NCBI RefSeq assembly: GCF_014648135.1 | Contig: NZ_BMQN01000006.1 | Span: forward strand, 1 to 64,000 | DNA length: 64,000 nt | Reading direction: 5' to 3' | Source: Deinococcus sedimenti | GTDB taxonomy: Bacteria > Deinococcota > Deinococci > Deinococcales > Deinococcaceae | In this document: positions 38,248-51,066 of the stretch, piece after piece | Layout of the letters: the number at the start of each line of letters is the position of its first letter | Numbering within the stretch: the first letter of the stretch is position 1 | Translations under genes and position numbers: made by a program | The notes under the pieces: generated by a model | Seen by the model: only the letters and a program-made list of their open reading frames with translations | What the model was told of the DNA's origin: nothing | Database searches by the model: none

Positions 38248-40967
38248 GCCTGGACTCCGGCGGCGGCGAGCAGCGCGTCGAGTCGGCGGTGCAGCAGGCG
38301 TTCCTCGGCGGGTTTGGCGAGGTAGTCGTTCGCGCCGAGTTCCATGGCGAGCTGCTGGTGTTTCTCCCCAGCGCGGGTGGTCATGATGACCACGGGCAGT
38401 CCGGCGTGCGCGGCGCTGGAGCGCACGGCGCGCAGCAGCTCGAAGCCGTTCATGCGCGGCATTTCCAGGTCGCTCAGCAGCAGGTCGGCTGGTTCGCCTG
38501 CCAGCAGGCGTTCCAGGGCTTCCTGGCCGTCGCTGGCGGTGGTGACCTGATACCCGAAGCGTTCCAGGCTGCGACCCACGTGGCGGCGCACGCTGAGGCT
38601 GTCGTCGACGAGCAGGATCCGTCCGGCGCTCTGGAGGGCGGCGGCGACGCCGGTGCGCTGGGCGCGGCGGGCGCGGCGCAGACCGGCGGGGTTCAGGACG
38701 GCGACCGGGAACGCCTGTCCGTGCTCGTCGTTCAGGGTGGTCATGCCGCTGAGGTACTCCAGCGGGCTCAGGAGGTTCCCGGCGGGGCGCAGCACGATTT
38801 CCTCGATGCTGTGGAATTCGTCCACGATGAGGTGCAGCGTGCCGCCGTCTTCGGCCGGGACGGACAGGCGGGCCACGTAGCGGGTCTGGGCGGGCGTCTC
38901 GCCCCACAGGTCGCTGAGGTCCACGCTGCCGTCGGGGGCGTCACCGTCGAGGACGGTCATGCCCTGCACCTGACTGGCGAGCACCGCGACGCGCTGGGTG
39001 CCAGCGCGCAGGACGAGCACGTCGGTGATCTGCTGCGCGATGGGGACGTGCAGGGTGGTGGCGGTACCCTGGCCGGGCACGCTGCTGATGCTGACGCGGC
39101 CGCCCAAGCGGGTGATGGTGTCGCGCACGGCGTCCATGCCGACGCCGCGTCCGGCTTCCTGCGTGACCTGCGCGGCGGTGCTCAGGCCCGGCAGGAACAC
39201 CAGCTGCGCGGTCTGCGCGTCGGTCATGCTGCCCAGCTCGCCGGCGCTGACGTGCCCGGACTGCAGGGCGCGCTGGCGCAGCGCGTCGTAGTTCAGGCCG
39301 CGCCCGTCGTCGCGCACGGTGACGTGCAGGTGACCGTCGGCGACGTGGGCGTCCACGCTGACCTGCAGCAGCGGCTTCTTGCCCTGCTCGGCGCGGTCCT
39401 CGGAGCTCTGCGCGCCGTGCACGGCGGCGTTCGTCAGGAGGTGCAGCAGCGCCTGCCCGAGCGGCCCGGCGTACTGCGCGTCGATCAGGCTGTCCTCGCC
39501 GTGCACGGTGAGTTTCAGGTCCTCGCGGCGCCCGGCCCAGCGGTGCAGGGGCGCGGTGACGCGCTCGAGCGGCACGAGGCGGGCGCGGCTGAGTTCCACG
39601 CGCAGCTGACGGGTGAGTTTTTCCAGGCCGGTCAGTTCGTCGCCCAGTGTGCTGATGGCCTGCGCGGTCTGCGCGCGGACCTCCACGAGGTCGGCGCTCA
39701 GCTCGGTCACGGCGCGCGCGAGGATGTTCAGGTCGTCGTAACTGTCGAGTTCCAGCGCCCCGAAGTCCGCGAGGCGGTCCTGCAGGCCCAGGTCCACGCT
39801 GACCGGCGCCTGGCCGGGCGTGCGGTCCAGCGGCACGCCCGCGCTGGCCCCGCCGGGGGTCAGGTTGGGGTTCAGGTAGCGTTCCTCGAAGTCGCGCACG
39901 GTACGCTGCACGCGTTCGTGCGCGGCGTCGAGGCTGCGGGCGATCTGCTGCTGGCGCAGCAGCAGGCCGTTCAGGCGCGCGCGCGCGGCGACCAGTCCGG
40001 CCACGTCGTCCAGCATGCCGTCCAGGCGGCCGCTGTCCACGCGGACGCTCAGGCGCGCTTCCTGCACCGGGGCGGCCTGCGCCTGCCCTTCGGGGGTGGG
40101 GATCAGGGTGGTGGGGTCCTGCCCGCTGAGCAGCGCAGCCACGGCGGCGCGGTAGCCCTGGATGCGGTGCTGCGGGGATTCCCGGACCTGCCCCTCGGCG
40201 TGCGCGAGCACGAGATCCACGACGTTCAGGCCGTCGTCGATCAGCGGCAGCGCGCGGTCCAGGGTGACGGCGTCCTCACGGGCGGCGCCCAGCAGGTCCT
40301 CCATGGCGTGCCCGACCTCGGCCATCTCGGCCAGGCCCACCATGGCGCTGCTGCCCTTCAGGGTGTGCGCGGCGCGGAACAACGCGGTCAGGTCGGGCGT
40401 GTCGGCGTGCAGGCCGGCGCGCAGCGTGGCGGTCAGTTCAGCCGCTTCCGGGCCGAAGTCCTCCCAGATGGCGGCGTTCACGACCGCGAAGGGCAGTTCT
40501 TCCTGGTCGTCGCGATTGGCCTGCCGCGCCTGCAACTGGAAGGGCTGGGTGCGCAGCAGTTCGGTCACCTGGGCGGGGCCGCCCAGGTCGGCGAACTGCA
40601 GTCCCACGTCGCCCTCGCTCTGGCCCTGCTCGATCTGGTTGAAGGCGTCACCGAAGCAGGTGTTGGCGCGTTCCAGGATCTCGGTGAGGATCGGAATGGC
40701 GTCGTCGGTGTTCAGCCACGCGCGGCCTTCCATCAGGCGTTCGAGCAGCGCGGCGAGCGCGGCGGTCTGCGGGTGGCCGTACAGGCCGGCGGTGCCGTGC
40801 AGGCGGTGGCTGAGCACCCACAGGGTGTCCAGGGCGCGGGGGCGGTCGTCGGGAACCCACAGGTCGACGGTGGCGTCCTCCAGCCCGGCAGCGACGCTGC
40901 GGGCGTCCTGCAGGTAGGTGGCTGTGAGTTCCGGGTCCAGGGTGACCGGGGGGGTGAGGGACGTCAC
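38244..40967 (-). CDS. CheA-type hybrid histidine kinase (ChpA-like)
   Basis: 907 residues. In order: Hpt-like domain with SHRLHGTAG, a second Hpt with FRAAHTLKGSSAMVG, a coiled dimerisation region, HATPase (HLLTNAAVHGAQ and RDDGRGLN, then GRGVGMDAVRDTI), a CheW domain and a C-terminal REC (LLVDDSLSVRRH, LLLSDLEMPRMNGF, LAKPAEER). This is a shortened ChpA, the kinase of Pil-Chp systems. It should autophosphorylate and pass phosphate to the REC domains. Second largest gene of the operon. Confidence 0.94.
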   Translation of the reverse strand: MTSLTPPVTLDPELTATYLQDARSVAAGLEDATVDLWVPDDRPRALDTLWVLSHRLHGTAGLYGHPQTAALAALLERLMEGRAWLNTDDAIPILTEILERANTCFGDAFNQIEQGQSEGDVGLQFADLGGPAQVTELLRTQPFQLQARQANRDDQEELPFAVVNAAIWEDFGPEAAELTATLRAGLHADTPDLTALFRAAHTLKGSSAMVGLAEMAEVGHAMEDLLGAAREDAVTLDRALPLIDDGLNVVDLVLAHAEGQVRESPQHRIQGYRAAVAALLSGQDPTTLIPTPEGQAQAAPVQEARLSVRVDSGRLDGMLDDVAGLVAARARLNGLLLRQQQIARSLDAAHERVQRTVRDFEERYLNPNLTPGGASAGVPLDRTPGQAPVSVDLGLQDRLADFGALELDSYDDLNILARAVTELSADLVEVRAQTAQAISTLGDELTGLEKLTRQLRVELSRARLVPLERVTAPLHRWAGRREDLKLTVHGEDSLIDAQYAGPLGQALLHLLTNAAVHGAQSSEDRAEQGKKPLLQVSVDAHVADGHLHVTVRDDGRGLNYDALRQRALQSGHVSAGELGSMTDAQTAQLVFLPGLSTAAQVTQEAGRGVGMDAVRDTITRLGGRVSISSVPGQGTATTLHVPIAQQITDVLVLRAGTQRVAVLASQVQGMTVLDGDAPDGSVDLSDLWGETPAQTRYVARLSVPAEDGGTLHLIVDEFHSIEEIVLRPAGNLLSPLEYLSGMTTLNDEHGQAFPVAVLNPAGLRRARRAQRTGVAAALQSAGRILLVDDSLSVRRHVGRSLERFGYQVTTASDGQEALERLLAGEPADLLLSDLEMPRMNGFELLRAVRSSAAHAGLPVVIMTTRAGEKHQQLAMELGANDYLAKPAEERLLHRRLDALLAAAGVQA

Positions 40968-40983
40968 ATCGGCTCCTTTGGGC

Positions 40984-43200
40984 TCAGTTGGTGGGGAGCT
41001 TGAAACGCGAGAGGCTCTGCAGCAGGTTCTGCGCGAGGTGCTGCAGGCGGCGGGCGGCGGCGCGGCCCTGCTCGACGCTCTCGTTGGATTCCTCGGCGAC
41101 CTGACCGATCTGCTGCACGGCCTCGCTCACCTGCTCGACGCTGCGCACCTGCTCGGTGGTGGCCGTGTTGATGCGCTCGGCGAACTGCGCGGATTCGGCG
41201 GCCAGTTTGCCCAGCTGCTCGATGCGCTCCCCGGCGACGGCGGCGACGCGGTAGCCCTGTTCCACCTCGCGGGTGTTGTCTTCCACGCTGGTGACCACTT
41301 CCGTGATTTCCAGCTGCACCGTGCGGATCAGGCTGGCGATGCGGGCGGTGGCCTGTGCGGAGGAGTCCGCGAGTTTACGCACTTCGTCTGCGACGATCGC
41401 GAAGCGGCTGCCGGCGGCCCCTGCACCGGCGGCCTCGATGGAGGCGTTCAGTGCGAGCAGGTTGGTCTGGCTGGACAGGCGGGAGATGGTGTCGACGATC
41501 TCCTGAATTTCCAGCGAGCGTTCCCCGAGGGTCTTGATGCGCCGGGCGACGCCCTGCACCTCGCGGCGGATGTTCTGCATGCCGTCCAGCGTTCCGAGCA
41601 CGGCCTCGCGACCCTGCTGGGACGCTTCCAGTGCCTGGCGGGCGGATTCGGCGCTCTGCTGGGCGGCCTCGGCCATCTCGCGGAAGCCGTCGGTCACGGC
41701 GCGCACCTGGTCGGCCACGCGGCGGGTTTCCTGGGTGGTGGTGTCGGCGCCCTTCACGATCTGGTCGGTGGTGGAGAGCATGTCGCGGCTGGCGTCCGTC
41801 ACGGACACGGAGGCCTTCTGCACTTCCCCGAGCACCTCGCCCAGCTCGTCGACCATCAGGTTGATGGAGTCGACGACGTTCCCCAGCACGTCCTCACTGA
41901 CGACGCCGCGGCGGGTCAGGTCGCCGCCCGCGATGTCCATGGTGACGTCCAGGAACGAGCCGATGTTGTTCTGCAGCTTGGCGGCTTCCTCGCGTTCGGC
42001 GACGTTCTTCTCTTCGTTGACGCGCAGCTGCGTGGTGGCGTTGTTGAAGGTGTAGGCCATGTAGCCCAGCTCGTCGCGGGTCTGCACGGGCACCTGCACG
42101 TTCAGGTCACCGCTGGACACGGCGCGGCTGGCGCGGGTCAGTTCGGTCAGCGGTTTGACGATGGCGCGCGACAGGCGGATCAGCAGGGTGAACGCCAGCA
42201 CCAGCGCGGCGATGATGGCCAGCAGCGACAGCAGACGCTGCCGTTCGGTGGTGTCCACGCGGTCGGTCAGGTCACGCTGCAGGGCGGTCAAGCCGGAGTT
42301 GTACGCGGCGCCCACCTGAAGCAGCGCGTTGTTCTGGATGCCCTGGACGTCCACGCCGTTCAGGTTGCCGGCTTCCACCGCGGCGCCCAGGTCGGCCAGG
42401 GCGGGGGTCACGGCGTCGTTCAGTTTCAGCGCGGCCTCGTTCAGGGCCTTGCCCGCTTCGGGGTCGGCGCGGACCACGCGGTCGACGCTGGCGTTGTAGG
42501 CGGTCAGGGCTTCCTGCAGCGTGACGTTCAGGTCGCGCAGCACGCTCAGGTACGCGGTGTCCTCGCCCGCCTCGCGGCGGCCGGCTTCCGTGGTCAGGCC
42601 GGCGAGGTTCAGACCCGTGGACAGGCGCGGCAGGATGCGCAGCGTGGATTCCATGGTGTGGAAGGTCTGGGGGACCGGGTCAAGCATCAGGCCCGACTGG
42701 GTCAGGAGATCTTCGCTCAGGTCGCGCTGGTAGGTGCTGAGCAGCTGGGCGTAGGTCTGCAGGATCGCCAGGTCGGGCTGCGTGCCGACCGAGTCGGGCA
42801 GGGTCTTCCAGTCGCGGCGCAGGTTCTGCACGCGCTCGCGGTACTCGGGCGACACCTGTCCTTCCAGGCGGTCGATGGCGCTGTCCATGGCGGCCGTGGC
42901 CTTCTCGGCGCCGGCCGTGTCGCCGCGCAGGGCGGTGGCGACGAAGCTGGCGAGGTTGGTGTTGATGTCGCGCAGCGGGCCGAACTGCTCGATCCCGTTC
43001 AGCTCGCGTTTGGTTTTGGTGATGGCGGTCTGCTGCTCGACGAGCAGGGTGCTGACCAGCACGGTCAGGGGGATGGCGAACGCGAACGCGGCGAGCGAGA
43101 GCTTCTGGCCCACGCGCAGCTGTCCCAGCCAGCCGACACGCTGGGCGTTGGTTTTGCGGTTGGCGCGGTTCAGGCGGGCGGTCTGGAACTGGAGTTGCAT
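40984..43200 (-). CDS. PilJ-like methyl-accepting chemotaxis protein
   Basis: 738 residues. Two membrane helices (LSLAAFAFAIPLTVLVSTLLV near residue 35 and LLSLLAIIAALVLAFTLLI near 320) bracket a periplasmic helical sensor; HAMP (RLSRAIVKPLTELTRASRAV) follows, then the signalling hairpin QTNLLALNASIEAAGAG. The receptor feeds the CheA downstream. No CheR or CheB gene accompanies it. The N-terminal AQRVGWLGQLRVGQK is typical of PilJ. Confidence 0.94.
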   Translation of the reverse strand: MQLQFQTARLNRANRKTNAQRVGWLGQLRVGQKLSLAAFAFAIPLTVLVSTLLVEQQTAITKTKRELNGIEQFGPLRDINTNLASFVATALRGDTAGAEKATAAMDSAIDRLEGQVSPEYRERVQNLRRDWKTLPDSVGTQPDLAILQTYAQLLSTYQRDLSEDLLTQSGLMLDPVPQTFHTMESTLRILPRLSTGLNLAGLTTEAGRREAGEDTAYLSVLRDLNVTLQEALTAYNASVDRVVRADPEAGKALNEAALKLNDAVTPALADLGAAVEAGNLNGVDVQGIQNNALLQVGAAYNSGLTALQRDLTDRVDTTERQRLLSLLAIIAALVLAFTLLIRLSRAIVKPLTELTRASRAVSSGDLNVQVPVQTRDELGYMAYTFNNATTQLRVNEEKNVAEREEAAKLQNNIGSFLDVTMDIAGGDLTRRGVVSEDVLGNVVDSINLMVDELGEVLGEVQKASVSVTDASRDMLSTTDQIVKGADTTTQETRRVADQVRAVTDGFREMAEAAQQSAESARQALEASQQGREAVLGTLDGMQNIRREVQGVARRIKTLGERSLEIQEIVDTISRLSSQTNLLALNASIEAAGAGAAGSRFAIVADEVRKLADSSAQATARIASLIRTVQLEITEVVTSVEDNTREVEQGYRVAAVAGERIEQLGKLAAESAQFAERINTATTEQVRSVEQVSEAVQQIGQVAEESNESVEQGRAAARRLQHLAQNLLQSLSRFKLPTN

Positions 43201-43262
43201 GGGTGGGCCTCCGGGCGGGGAGCGGGAAACGGGGCGGGTGGATGGGCGCGCGGCGCGCCGGG

Positions 43263-43646
43263 TCAGCTGAGGTGGTCGCGCAGGTCGCGCAGCAGGGCGG
43301 ACGGGTTGAGCAGCGGGCCGCCGGGCACGTCGAGCAGCAGGGCCGTGCCGGGGGGCGGGGTGGGGACGCTGCTGACGCCGTAGACCTCGTCGACGATCAG
43401 GGCGACGCGTTCCCCTTCGAGGCTGGTCAGCACCATCAGGCGGGTGTCCGGCGTGGCCGGGTGGCCGAGCAGCGGGGCAAGGTCGAGCAGGGGTACGGCG
43501 CGGCCCTGGAGGGTGGTCAGGCCGCGCAGCAGCGGCTCGCCGTGTGGGAGGGGCGCGACGGTGCCGATCTCCGCGATGGTCTGCTCGCCCGAGAGGGGCA
43601 GCGCCAGGCGGGTGTCCTGCACGCGGACGAGCAGCGCGTCGGGCAT
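43263..43646 (-). CDS. CheW-like coupling protein (PilI-like)
   Basis: 127 residues with a CheW domain: LLVRVQDTRLALPLSGEQT, GLTTLQGRAVPLLDLAPLLG, LIVDEVYGVSSV. It couples the receptor to the kinase. Its ATG shares one base with the previous stop. Confidence 0.9.
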   Translation of the reverse strand: MPDALLVRVQDTRLALPLSGEQTIAEIGTVAPLPHGEPLLRGLTTLQGRAVPLLDLAPLLGHPATPDTRLMVLTSLEGERVALIVDEVYGVSSVPTPPPGTALLLDVPGGPLLNPSALLRDLRDHLS

Positions 43647-44008
43647 CAGCCGATCAGCCGGTTCACGACGCCGAGCACCTGCTCGGGGGTGTAGGGTTTG
43701 ACGATGTAGTCGTCGGCGCCCTGGCGCAGGCCCCACTTCACGTCGGTTTCGGTGCCCTTGCTGGACACGAACACGACCTTCAGGGATTCCATGCCGGGCT
43801 GGCGGCGCAGGCCGCGCACGACCTCGTAGCCGTTGCGGCCGGGCATGACGACGTCCACGAGCAGCAGGTCCGGGCGCAGCTGGTCGGCGACCGCTTCCAC
43901 CTGGGCGGGGTCGTTCAGCGCGGTGACGCTGTGCGGGGTGGCTTTCAGGGCGGCTTCCATGAACTTCAGGTCGGCGGGGGAGTCATCAACAATCAGGATT
44001 CGGGCCAT
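43646..44008 (-). CDS. CheY-like response regulator (PilG/PilH-like)
   Basis: 120 residues, a single REC domain: ILIVDDSPADLKFM, DLLLVDVVMPGRNGYE with the phospho-acceptor Asp, VFVSSKG and IVKPYTPE (Lys). A single-domain output of the kinase that probably acts on pilus extension or retraction. Confidence 0.93.
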   Translation of the reverse strand: MARILIVDDSPADLKFMEAALKATPHSVTALNDPAQVEAVADQLRPDLLLVDVVMPGRNGYEVVRGLRRQPGMESLKVVFVSSKGTETDVKWGLRQGADDYIVKPYTPEQVLGVVNRLIG

Positions 44009-44086
44009 GGTGTTCTTTTCCTTTCCGGGCGCGTCGGTTCATGCTGGACGCGCCGCAGGGTGCAGAGGATACGTGAAGGTCGCGGG

Positions 44087-44899
44087 TCAGTCGGCGGCGC
44101 TGCCGAAGTCCAGTTCGTCCAGGTCGCCGCCGCGGCCGGCGTCCATGAGCACGCTGGTCAGGGTCAGGCCCATCAGCAGGAAGGACACGGTGCCGATCAC
44201 CAGGGCCAGCAGGGTGGTGTCGATGCCGTTGGCGGCGATCCCGACCTTCATTTCGTCCACGATCTTGTACTGCAGGGCGGCCATGCCGGTGTAGTGCATG
44301 CCGGTGATGGCGACGCCCATCACGGCGGCCGCTCCGGCCTTCACGCCGACCAGCTGGGCGCGGGTCTTCTGGCGGGCCCAGTCGCTGGTGAGCAGGTGGA
44401 ACAGGAACAGCGCGGCCATGCTGGCGCCCACGGCGATCACGATGGAGCCGATCAGCGCGAGGACGTTGATCTGGATCTCGGTGCCGGGCATGCGGTAGGC
44501 GACCATGCCGGTGTAGTGCATGACGACGATGCCGGTCCCGGCGATCGCGCCGGCGATGGCCAGCCGGGGCAGTTTCAGGGGGCCGCTGTGCAGGACGCGC
44601 AGGGCGGGGTACACGAAGGCCACGGCGATCAGGCCCGAGAGGATCGTGATCGGGTAGTTCAGGCTGGTGGCGGCGTTCACCTGGAAGGCCAGCATGCCGA
44701 TGAAGTGCATGGCCCAGATGCCGTACCCGAGAACCAGAGCCTGAGCGATCAGCCAGAAGCGGCTGGCGGCGGTGTTGAACTGGCGTCCGGCGCGGCCAGC
44801 GAGTTCCAGGGACATGTACGACGCCACCGTGGCGATCGCGTAGGACAGGATGATGTAGGAACCCATCCAGGTGTGGTGCAGCATTCCAGAGTCTTCCAT
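44087..44899 (-). CDS. MHYT-domain membrane sensor
   Basis: 270 residues, about seven membrane helices. Three MHYT motifs: WAMHFIGM, VMHYTGM and GMHYTGM, proposed to bind a metal (possibly Cu) and sense small gases such as O2, CO or NO. There is no GGDEF/EAL or kinase domain attached. First gene of the chemosensory operon. A good Shine-Dalgarno (AGGAGGAAG) precedes the ATG. The 453 bases upstream (44900-45352) hold an A+T-rich stretch for the promoter near 44940-44995 and otherwise nothing I recognise. Confidence 0.94.
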   Translation of the reverse strand: MEDSGMLHHTWMGSYIILSYAIATVASYMSLELAGRAGRQFNTAASRFWLIAQALVLGYGIWAMHFIGMLAFQVNAATSLNYPITILSGLIAVAFVYPALRVLHSGPLKLPRLAIAGAIAGTGIVVMHYTGMVAYRMPGTEIQINVLALIGSIVIAVGASMAALFLFHLLTSDWARQKTRAQLVGVKAGAAAVMGVAITGMHYTGMAALQYKIVDEMKVGIAANGIDTTLLALVIGTVSFLLMGLTLTSVLMDAGRGGDLDELDFGSAAD

Positions 44900-45352
44900 C
44901 TAACTTCCTCCTGTGAAACGCGGGCAGCGTCTGCGTGCGTAGCTTCGATATCCGAAAATAGGAAATCTGTACTCACATAAAACTTACTGATGACGCCCGT
45001 GTCCGGCGTGCCGGTCAGGGGGCCCGCCGCGCGGTGTGGTGGGCAGCCGACTGCACCGCTGCTGGACGTCATGGGGCCCTGCCCGCAGCCCGGCAGGCCC
45101 CCACTCTAGTCAATGAGGTTCGTGTGAGTTGCCCCAAGTGCTGTGAGCTGACCCCACGCCGAGCGGACTGCCGACCGCCCACCCGCCCGCTGTGGAGGCC
45201 TGTGCAGGGTCTTCACGGCGCGTCATGACCGCACCCGCCCCCGCCCGGGATCCTGGGTCAGGACCGGGCGGGAACGGATGGGTGCCGGAATGGGCCGTGG
45301 GCGGGACAGGGCCCTGGGGAGCCGATTCTGACCGGCTTCGGGAGAGTCGCGG

Positions 45353-47002
<1,650 letters not shown>

Positions 47003-47103
47003 ACCCGCCAGTGTACGGACTGCGCCCCGGCGCGGCGGCCCAGGGGCAAGACAGCGTGAAGGCGCACCCGGTCGCGCGCGCGGGCGGCTGCTACCCTGGG
47101 GGC

Positions 47104-47214
47104 GTGAAGGAGTTCCTGAACGACTGGTGGCGCCTGCTGAAGCTGATCGTGGGTTCGCTGGCCATTCCGGTGGTGCTGTGGTTGCTGCTGGTGTGGGCGG
47201 GCGTGCTGCGCTGA
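47104..47214 (+). CDS. Small membrane peptide
   Basis: 36 codons from GTG 47104: [16 protein letters not shown] then [19 protein letters not shown]. An amphipathic N-terminus and one membrane helix. TACCCT six bases before the GTG is a leaderless-type promoter and a strong terminator follows, so this looks like a real small-protein gene. Function unknown. Confidence 0.65.
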   Translation: MKEFLNDWWRLLKLIVGSLAIPVVLWLLLVWAGVLR

Positions 47215-47254
47215 CCTGATTCCCCGCCGGAGTGACACACCAATCACGCGCTGG

Positions 47255-47279
47255 AACCGCTCCCGGAAGCGGTTTTTTT
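47255..47279 (+). terminator. Rho-independent terminator before glpX
   Basis: AACCGCT (47255-47261) pairs with AGCGGTT (47268-47274), 6-base loop, followed by five more T. Confidence 0.92.
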
Positions 47280-47302
47280 ACGCTGCGTGTTACGTTAACG
47301 GC

Positions 47303-48316
<1,014 letters not shown>

Positions 48317-48610
48317 CCCAGCCGGTCGATTCCCGGGAGGCGGCCCATGTTCGGGTGCGCCTCCTGTGCTGGTCGGAAAGGCCCACTGATCCGGGATACA
48401 AGTGATTCCACGTCATTTGGAGCCGCCCTGTGGCCCCCTCACCCTTCCGTCGCTTCGCTCCTCCCTCCTTCTCCCACACGGGGAAAGGGGATAACGGAGC
48501 GCGATCACGTGGCAGGCAAGTCATTTCAATCCCGTATGACAGCCGGTTCGCCTCAGTCTGCGCCTGACTGGAATGAGATTCTGATTTGAAGAGACACAAT
48601 TTATCCTAAA
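48317..48610. other. Non-coding gap between glpX and wrbA
   Basis: No convincing gene. A CT-rich tract around 48430-48485 (CCGTCGCTTCGCTCC motif) resembles the CGCTTCGCTCG tract of the repeats near 53.2 kb. The last 60 bases become A+T-rich toward the wrbA promoter. Confidence 0.6.
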
Positions 48611-48649
48611 TCATTCAACATTGAATGAATGGGCGGTCAGCGCTAAGCT
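48611..48649 (+). promoter_or_regulatory. wrbA promoter with overlapping operator palindrome
   Basis: -35 TTGAAT (48621-48626), 17-base spacer, -10 TAAGCT (48644-48649), ATG six bases later. The perfect inverted repeat TCATTCAA-CA-TTGAATGA (48611-48628) covers the -35, the layout of a repressor operator (MarR/OhrR or TetR size). Confidence 0.75.
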
Positions 48650-48655
48650 CACGGC

Positions 48656-49264
48656 ATGACCACGCCCTCCCCGATCAAACTGGCCATCGTCTACTACTCC
48701 ACCTACGGCACCAACCACGCCATGGCCGAAGCCGCCGCCGAGGCCGCCCGCGCCACCGGCGCCGAGGTCCGCGTCCTGAAAGTCCCCGAGACCGCCCCCC
48801 AGGCCGTCATCGACACCCAGGACGCCTGGAAGGCCCAGCAGGAACGCAGCGCCGACGTCCCCACCGCCACCCCCGCCGACCTCGAATGGGCCGACGCCTA
48901 CCTGTTCAGCAGCCCCACCCGCTTCGGCGGCGCCGCCAGCCAGGTCCGCGCGTTCATCGACACCCTGGGCGGCCTGTGGGGCACCGGGAAACTCGCCAAC
49001 AAGACCTTCAGCGCCATGACCAGCGCCCAGAACCCCAACGGCGGCCAGGAAACCACCCTGCAGACCCTGTACATCACCGCCATGCACTGGGGCTCGATCA
49101 TCGTCGCGCCCGGCTACACCGACCCGGCCATCTTCGCGTCCGGCGGCAACCCCTACGGCGCCAGCGTCACCGCGAACGGCCAGCCCCTGAGCGACGAGGA
49201 CCGCACCACCATCGCCCACCAGACCCGCCGCCTGATCGAAGTCACCACGAAACTCAAGAACTGA
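48656..49264 (+). CDS. wrbA: NAD(P)H:quinone oxidoreductase, WrbA type
   Basis: 202 residues. Flavodoxin-fold enzyme that reduces quinones by two electrons. [16 protein letters not shown] is the FMN phosphate loop, followed by [17 protein letters not shown] and the WrbA-type [14 protein letters not shown]. Leaderless-type start with a well-formed promoter. Its operator suggests induction by quinone or electrophile stress. Confidence 0.95.
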   Translation: MTTPSPIKLAIVYYSTYGTNHAMAEAAAEAARATGAEVRVLKVPETAPQAVIDTQDAWKAQQERSADVPTATPADLEWADAYLFSSPTRFGGAASQVRAFIDTLGGLWGTGKLANKTFSAMTSAQNPNGGQETTLQTLYITAMHWGSIIVAPGYTDPAIFASGGNPYGASVTANGQPLSDEDRTTIAHQTRRLIEVTTKLKN

Positions 49265-49272
49265 CAGCGGCG

Positions 49273-49399
49273 TTCAGGGAGACTGAGGGGTTTTCTCAGT
49301 CTCTCTGAAACGAGGAGCTCGAAGATCCGCCGCCATCAGCGGGTGGAGGTGAAATTGAAGGGCGTGCCTTTGGCCCTTCAATGGAACTGGACACCGCTG
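49273..49399 (+). repeat. Small intergenic hairpin repeat, copy C (complete)
   Basis: Two hairpins: 49273-49287/49295-49309 (15 bp, one G-T) starting TTCAGGGAG, and 49354-49363/49373-49382 (10 bp, ATTGAAGGGC), then the tail GGAACTGGACACCGCTG. It also sits where a wrbA terminator would be. Confidence 0.85.
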
Positions 49400-49470
49400 C
49401 GAACCCAGCACCGCAAGAGGCCCGCACGACATGCACGTGCGGGCCCCCGTCATGCCACCAGACCAGCCGC

Positions 49471-50118
49471 TCAGCGCCAGCCGGCCGTATTCAGCACCCA
49501 GTACGGCCCGGCAGCGCCGTCCACCCGCGCCACCGACGCATCCGACACCGCCCCGAACAGCGCCGCGCAGTGACTGCTGCTGCCTTTCCACGCCGCGATC
49601 ACCTCCGCCGGCGCCGTCAGACCCGCCCCGCCCGCGAGACTCTCCCCGAACACCCACTGTCCGCCCCGCGGCGGCACCGGCCGGTACCCGGCGTCCACCA
49701 TCCGCTGGGACGGCACCCGACCATCCACCGCACTCCGGTGCGGCAGCGTCAGTCCGCCCGATGCGGCCAGTTCCCGCCCATACAGCGTCGCCGCGCGGTG
49801 CAGGTGCCCCTCGAACTGCAGCGCCCCCACCGGCGCGAACGACCCGCCCGGGCAGACCCCACCCCGCGCCCGCTCGGCATTGACGGCCGCCAGCATGTCC
49901 CGCTCCGCCACCGACTGCGGGAAATCCGCCAGCGGCACCCGCAGCGGCGCGAACGCCGGCGACGCCTGATAGTCGAACGTCACGCCGTACTGCGCGTCCG
50001 TCACCGTCACCTTCACCAGATCCGGCCCGGACGGCACCTCAGACGGCGAGCAGCCCACCAGCACCGACATCCACACCATCGCCGCACCCACAGCGGCACC
50101 CACCGTCACACGCGTCAT
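49471..50118 (-). CDS. CAP-domain (SCP-like) lipoprotein
   Basis: 215 residues. Lipobox VLVGC with Cys23 predicts a lipoprotein. The CAP/SCP domain (AAVNAERARGGVCPG, HLHRAATLYGREL, GESLAGGAG, AAWKGSSSHCAALF) retains the His and Glu residues. CAP proteins are extracytoplasmic, of varied or unknown activity. TAGGCT (50125-50130) six bases before the ATG is leaderless-type. Confidence 0.92.
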   Translation of the reverse strand: MTRVTVGAAVGAAMVWMSVLVGCSPSEVPSGPDLVKVTVTDAQYGVTFDYQASPAFAPLRVPLADFPQSVAERDMLAAVNAERARGGVCPGGSFAPVGALQFEGHLHRAATLYGRELAASGGLTLPHRSAVDGRVPSQRMVDAGYRPVPPRGGQWVFGESLAGGAGLTAPAEVIAAWKGSSSHCAALFGAVSDASVARVDGAAGPYWVLNTAGWR

Positions 50119-50244
50119 ACCTCAAGCCTAGGACGCCTCGCCCCCACCGGCTGCCCAATCTGACCACCCCCCCCAGCGCCGAGCCATCCCACCTCGCCGG
50201 ACACGCCGACGCGCTCCCACCACCCCAGCCGCTACCCTGCCCGC

Positions 50245-51066
<822 letters not shown>

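Noticed and set aside
38196..43383. Very long plus-strand open frames (935 and 821 codons) opposite the cheA and pilJ genes
   Set aside because: The minus strand encodes clear Hpt, HATPase, REC, HAMP and MCP motifs; the antisense products are compositionally biased shadows.
44940..45000. TTTATGTGAG resembling half of the radiation/desiccation response motif before the MHYT gene
   Set aside because: Only one arm (TTATGT) is present; the second arm ACATAA is missing at the right spacing.
48347..48589. 80-codon frame between glpX and wrbA
   Set aside because: No ribosome binding site, no -10 at its start, low-complexity content, and it covers repeat-like DNA.
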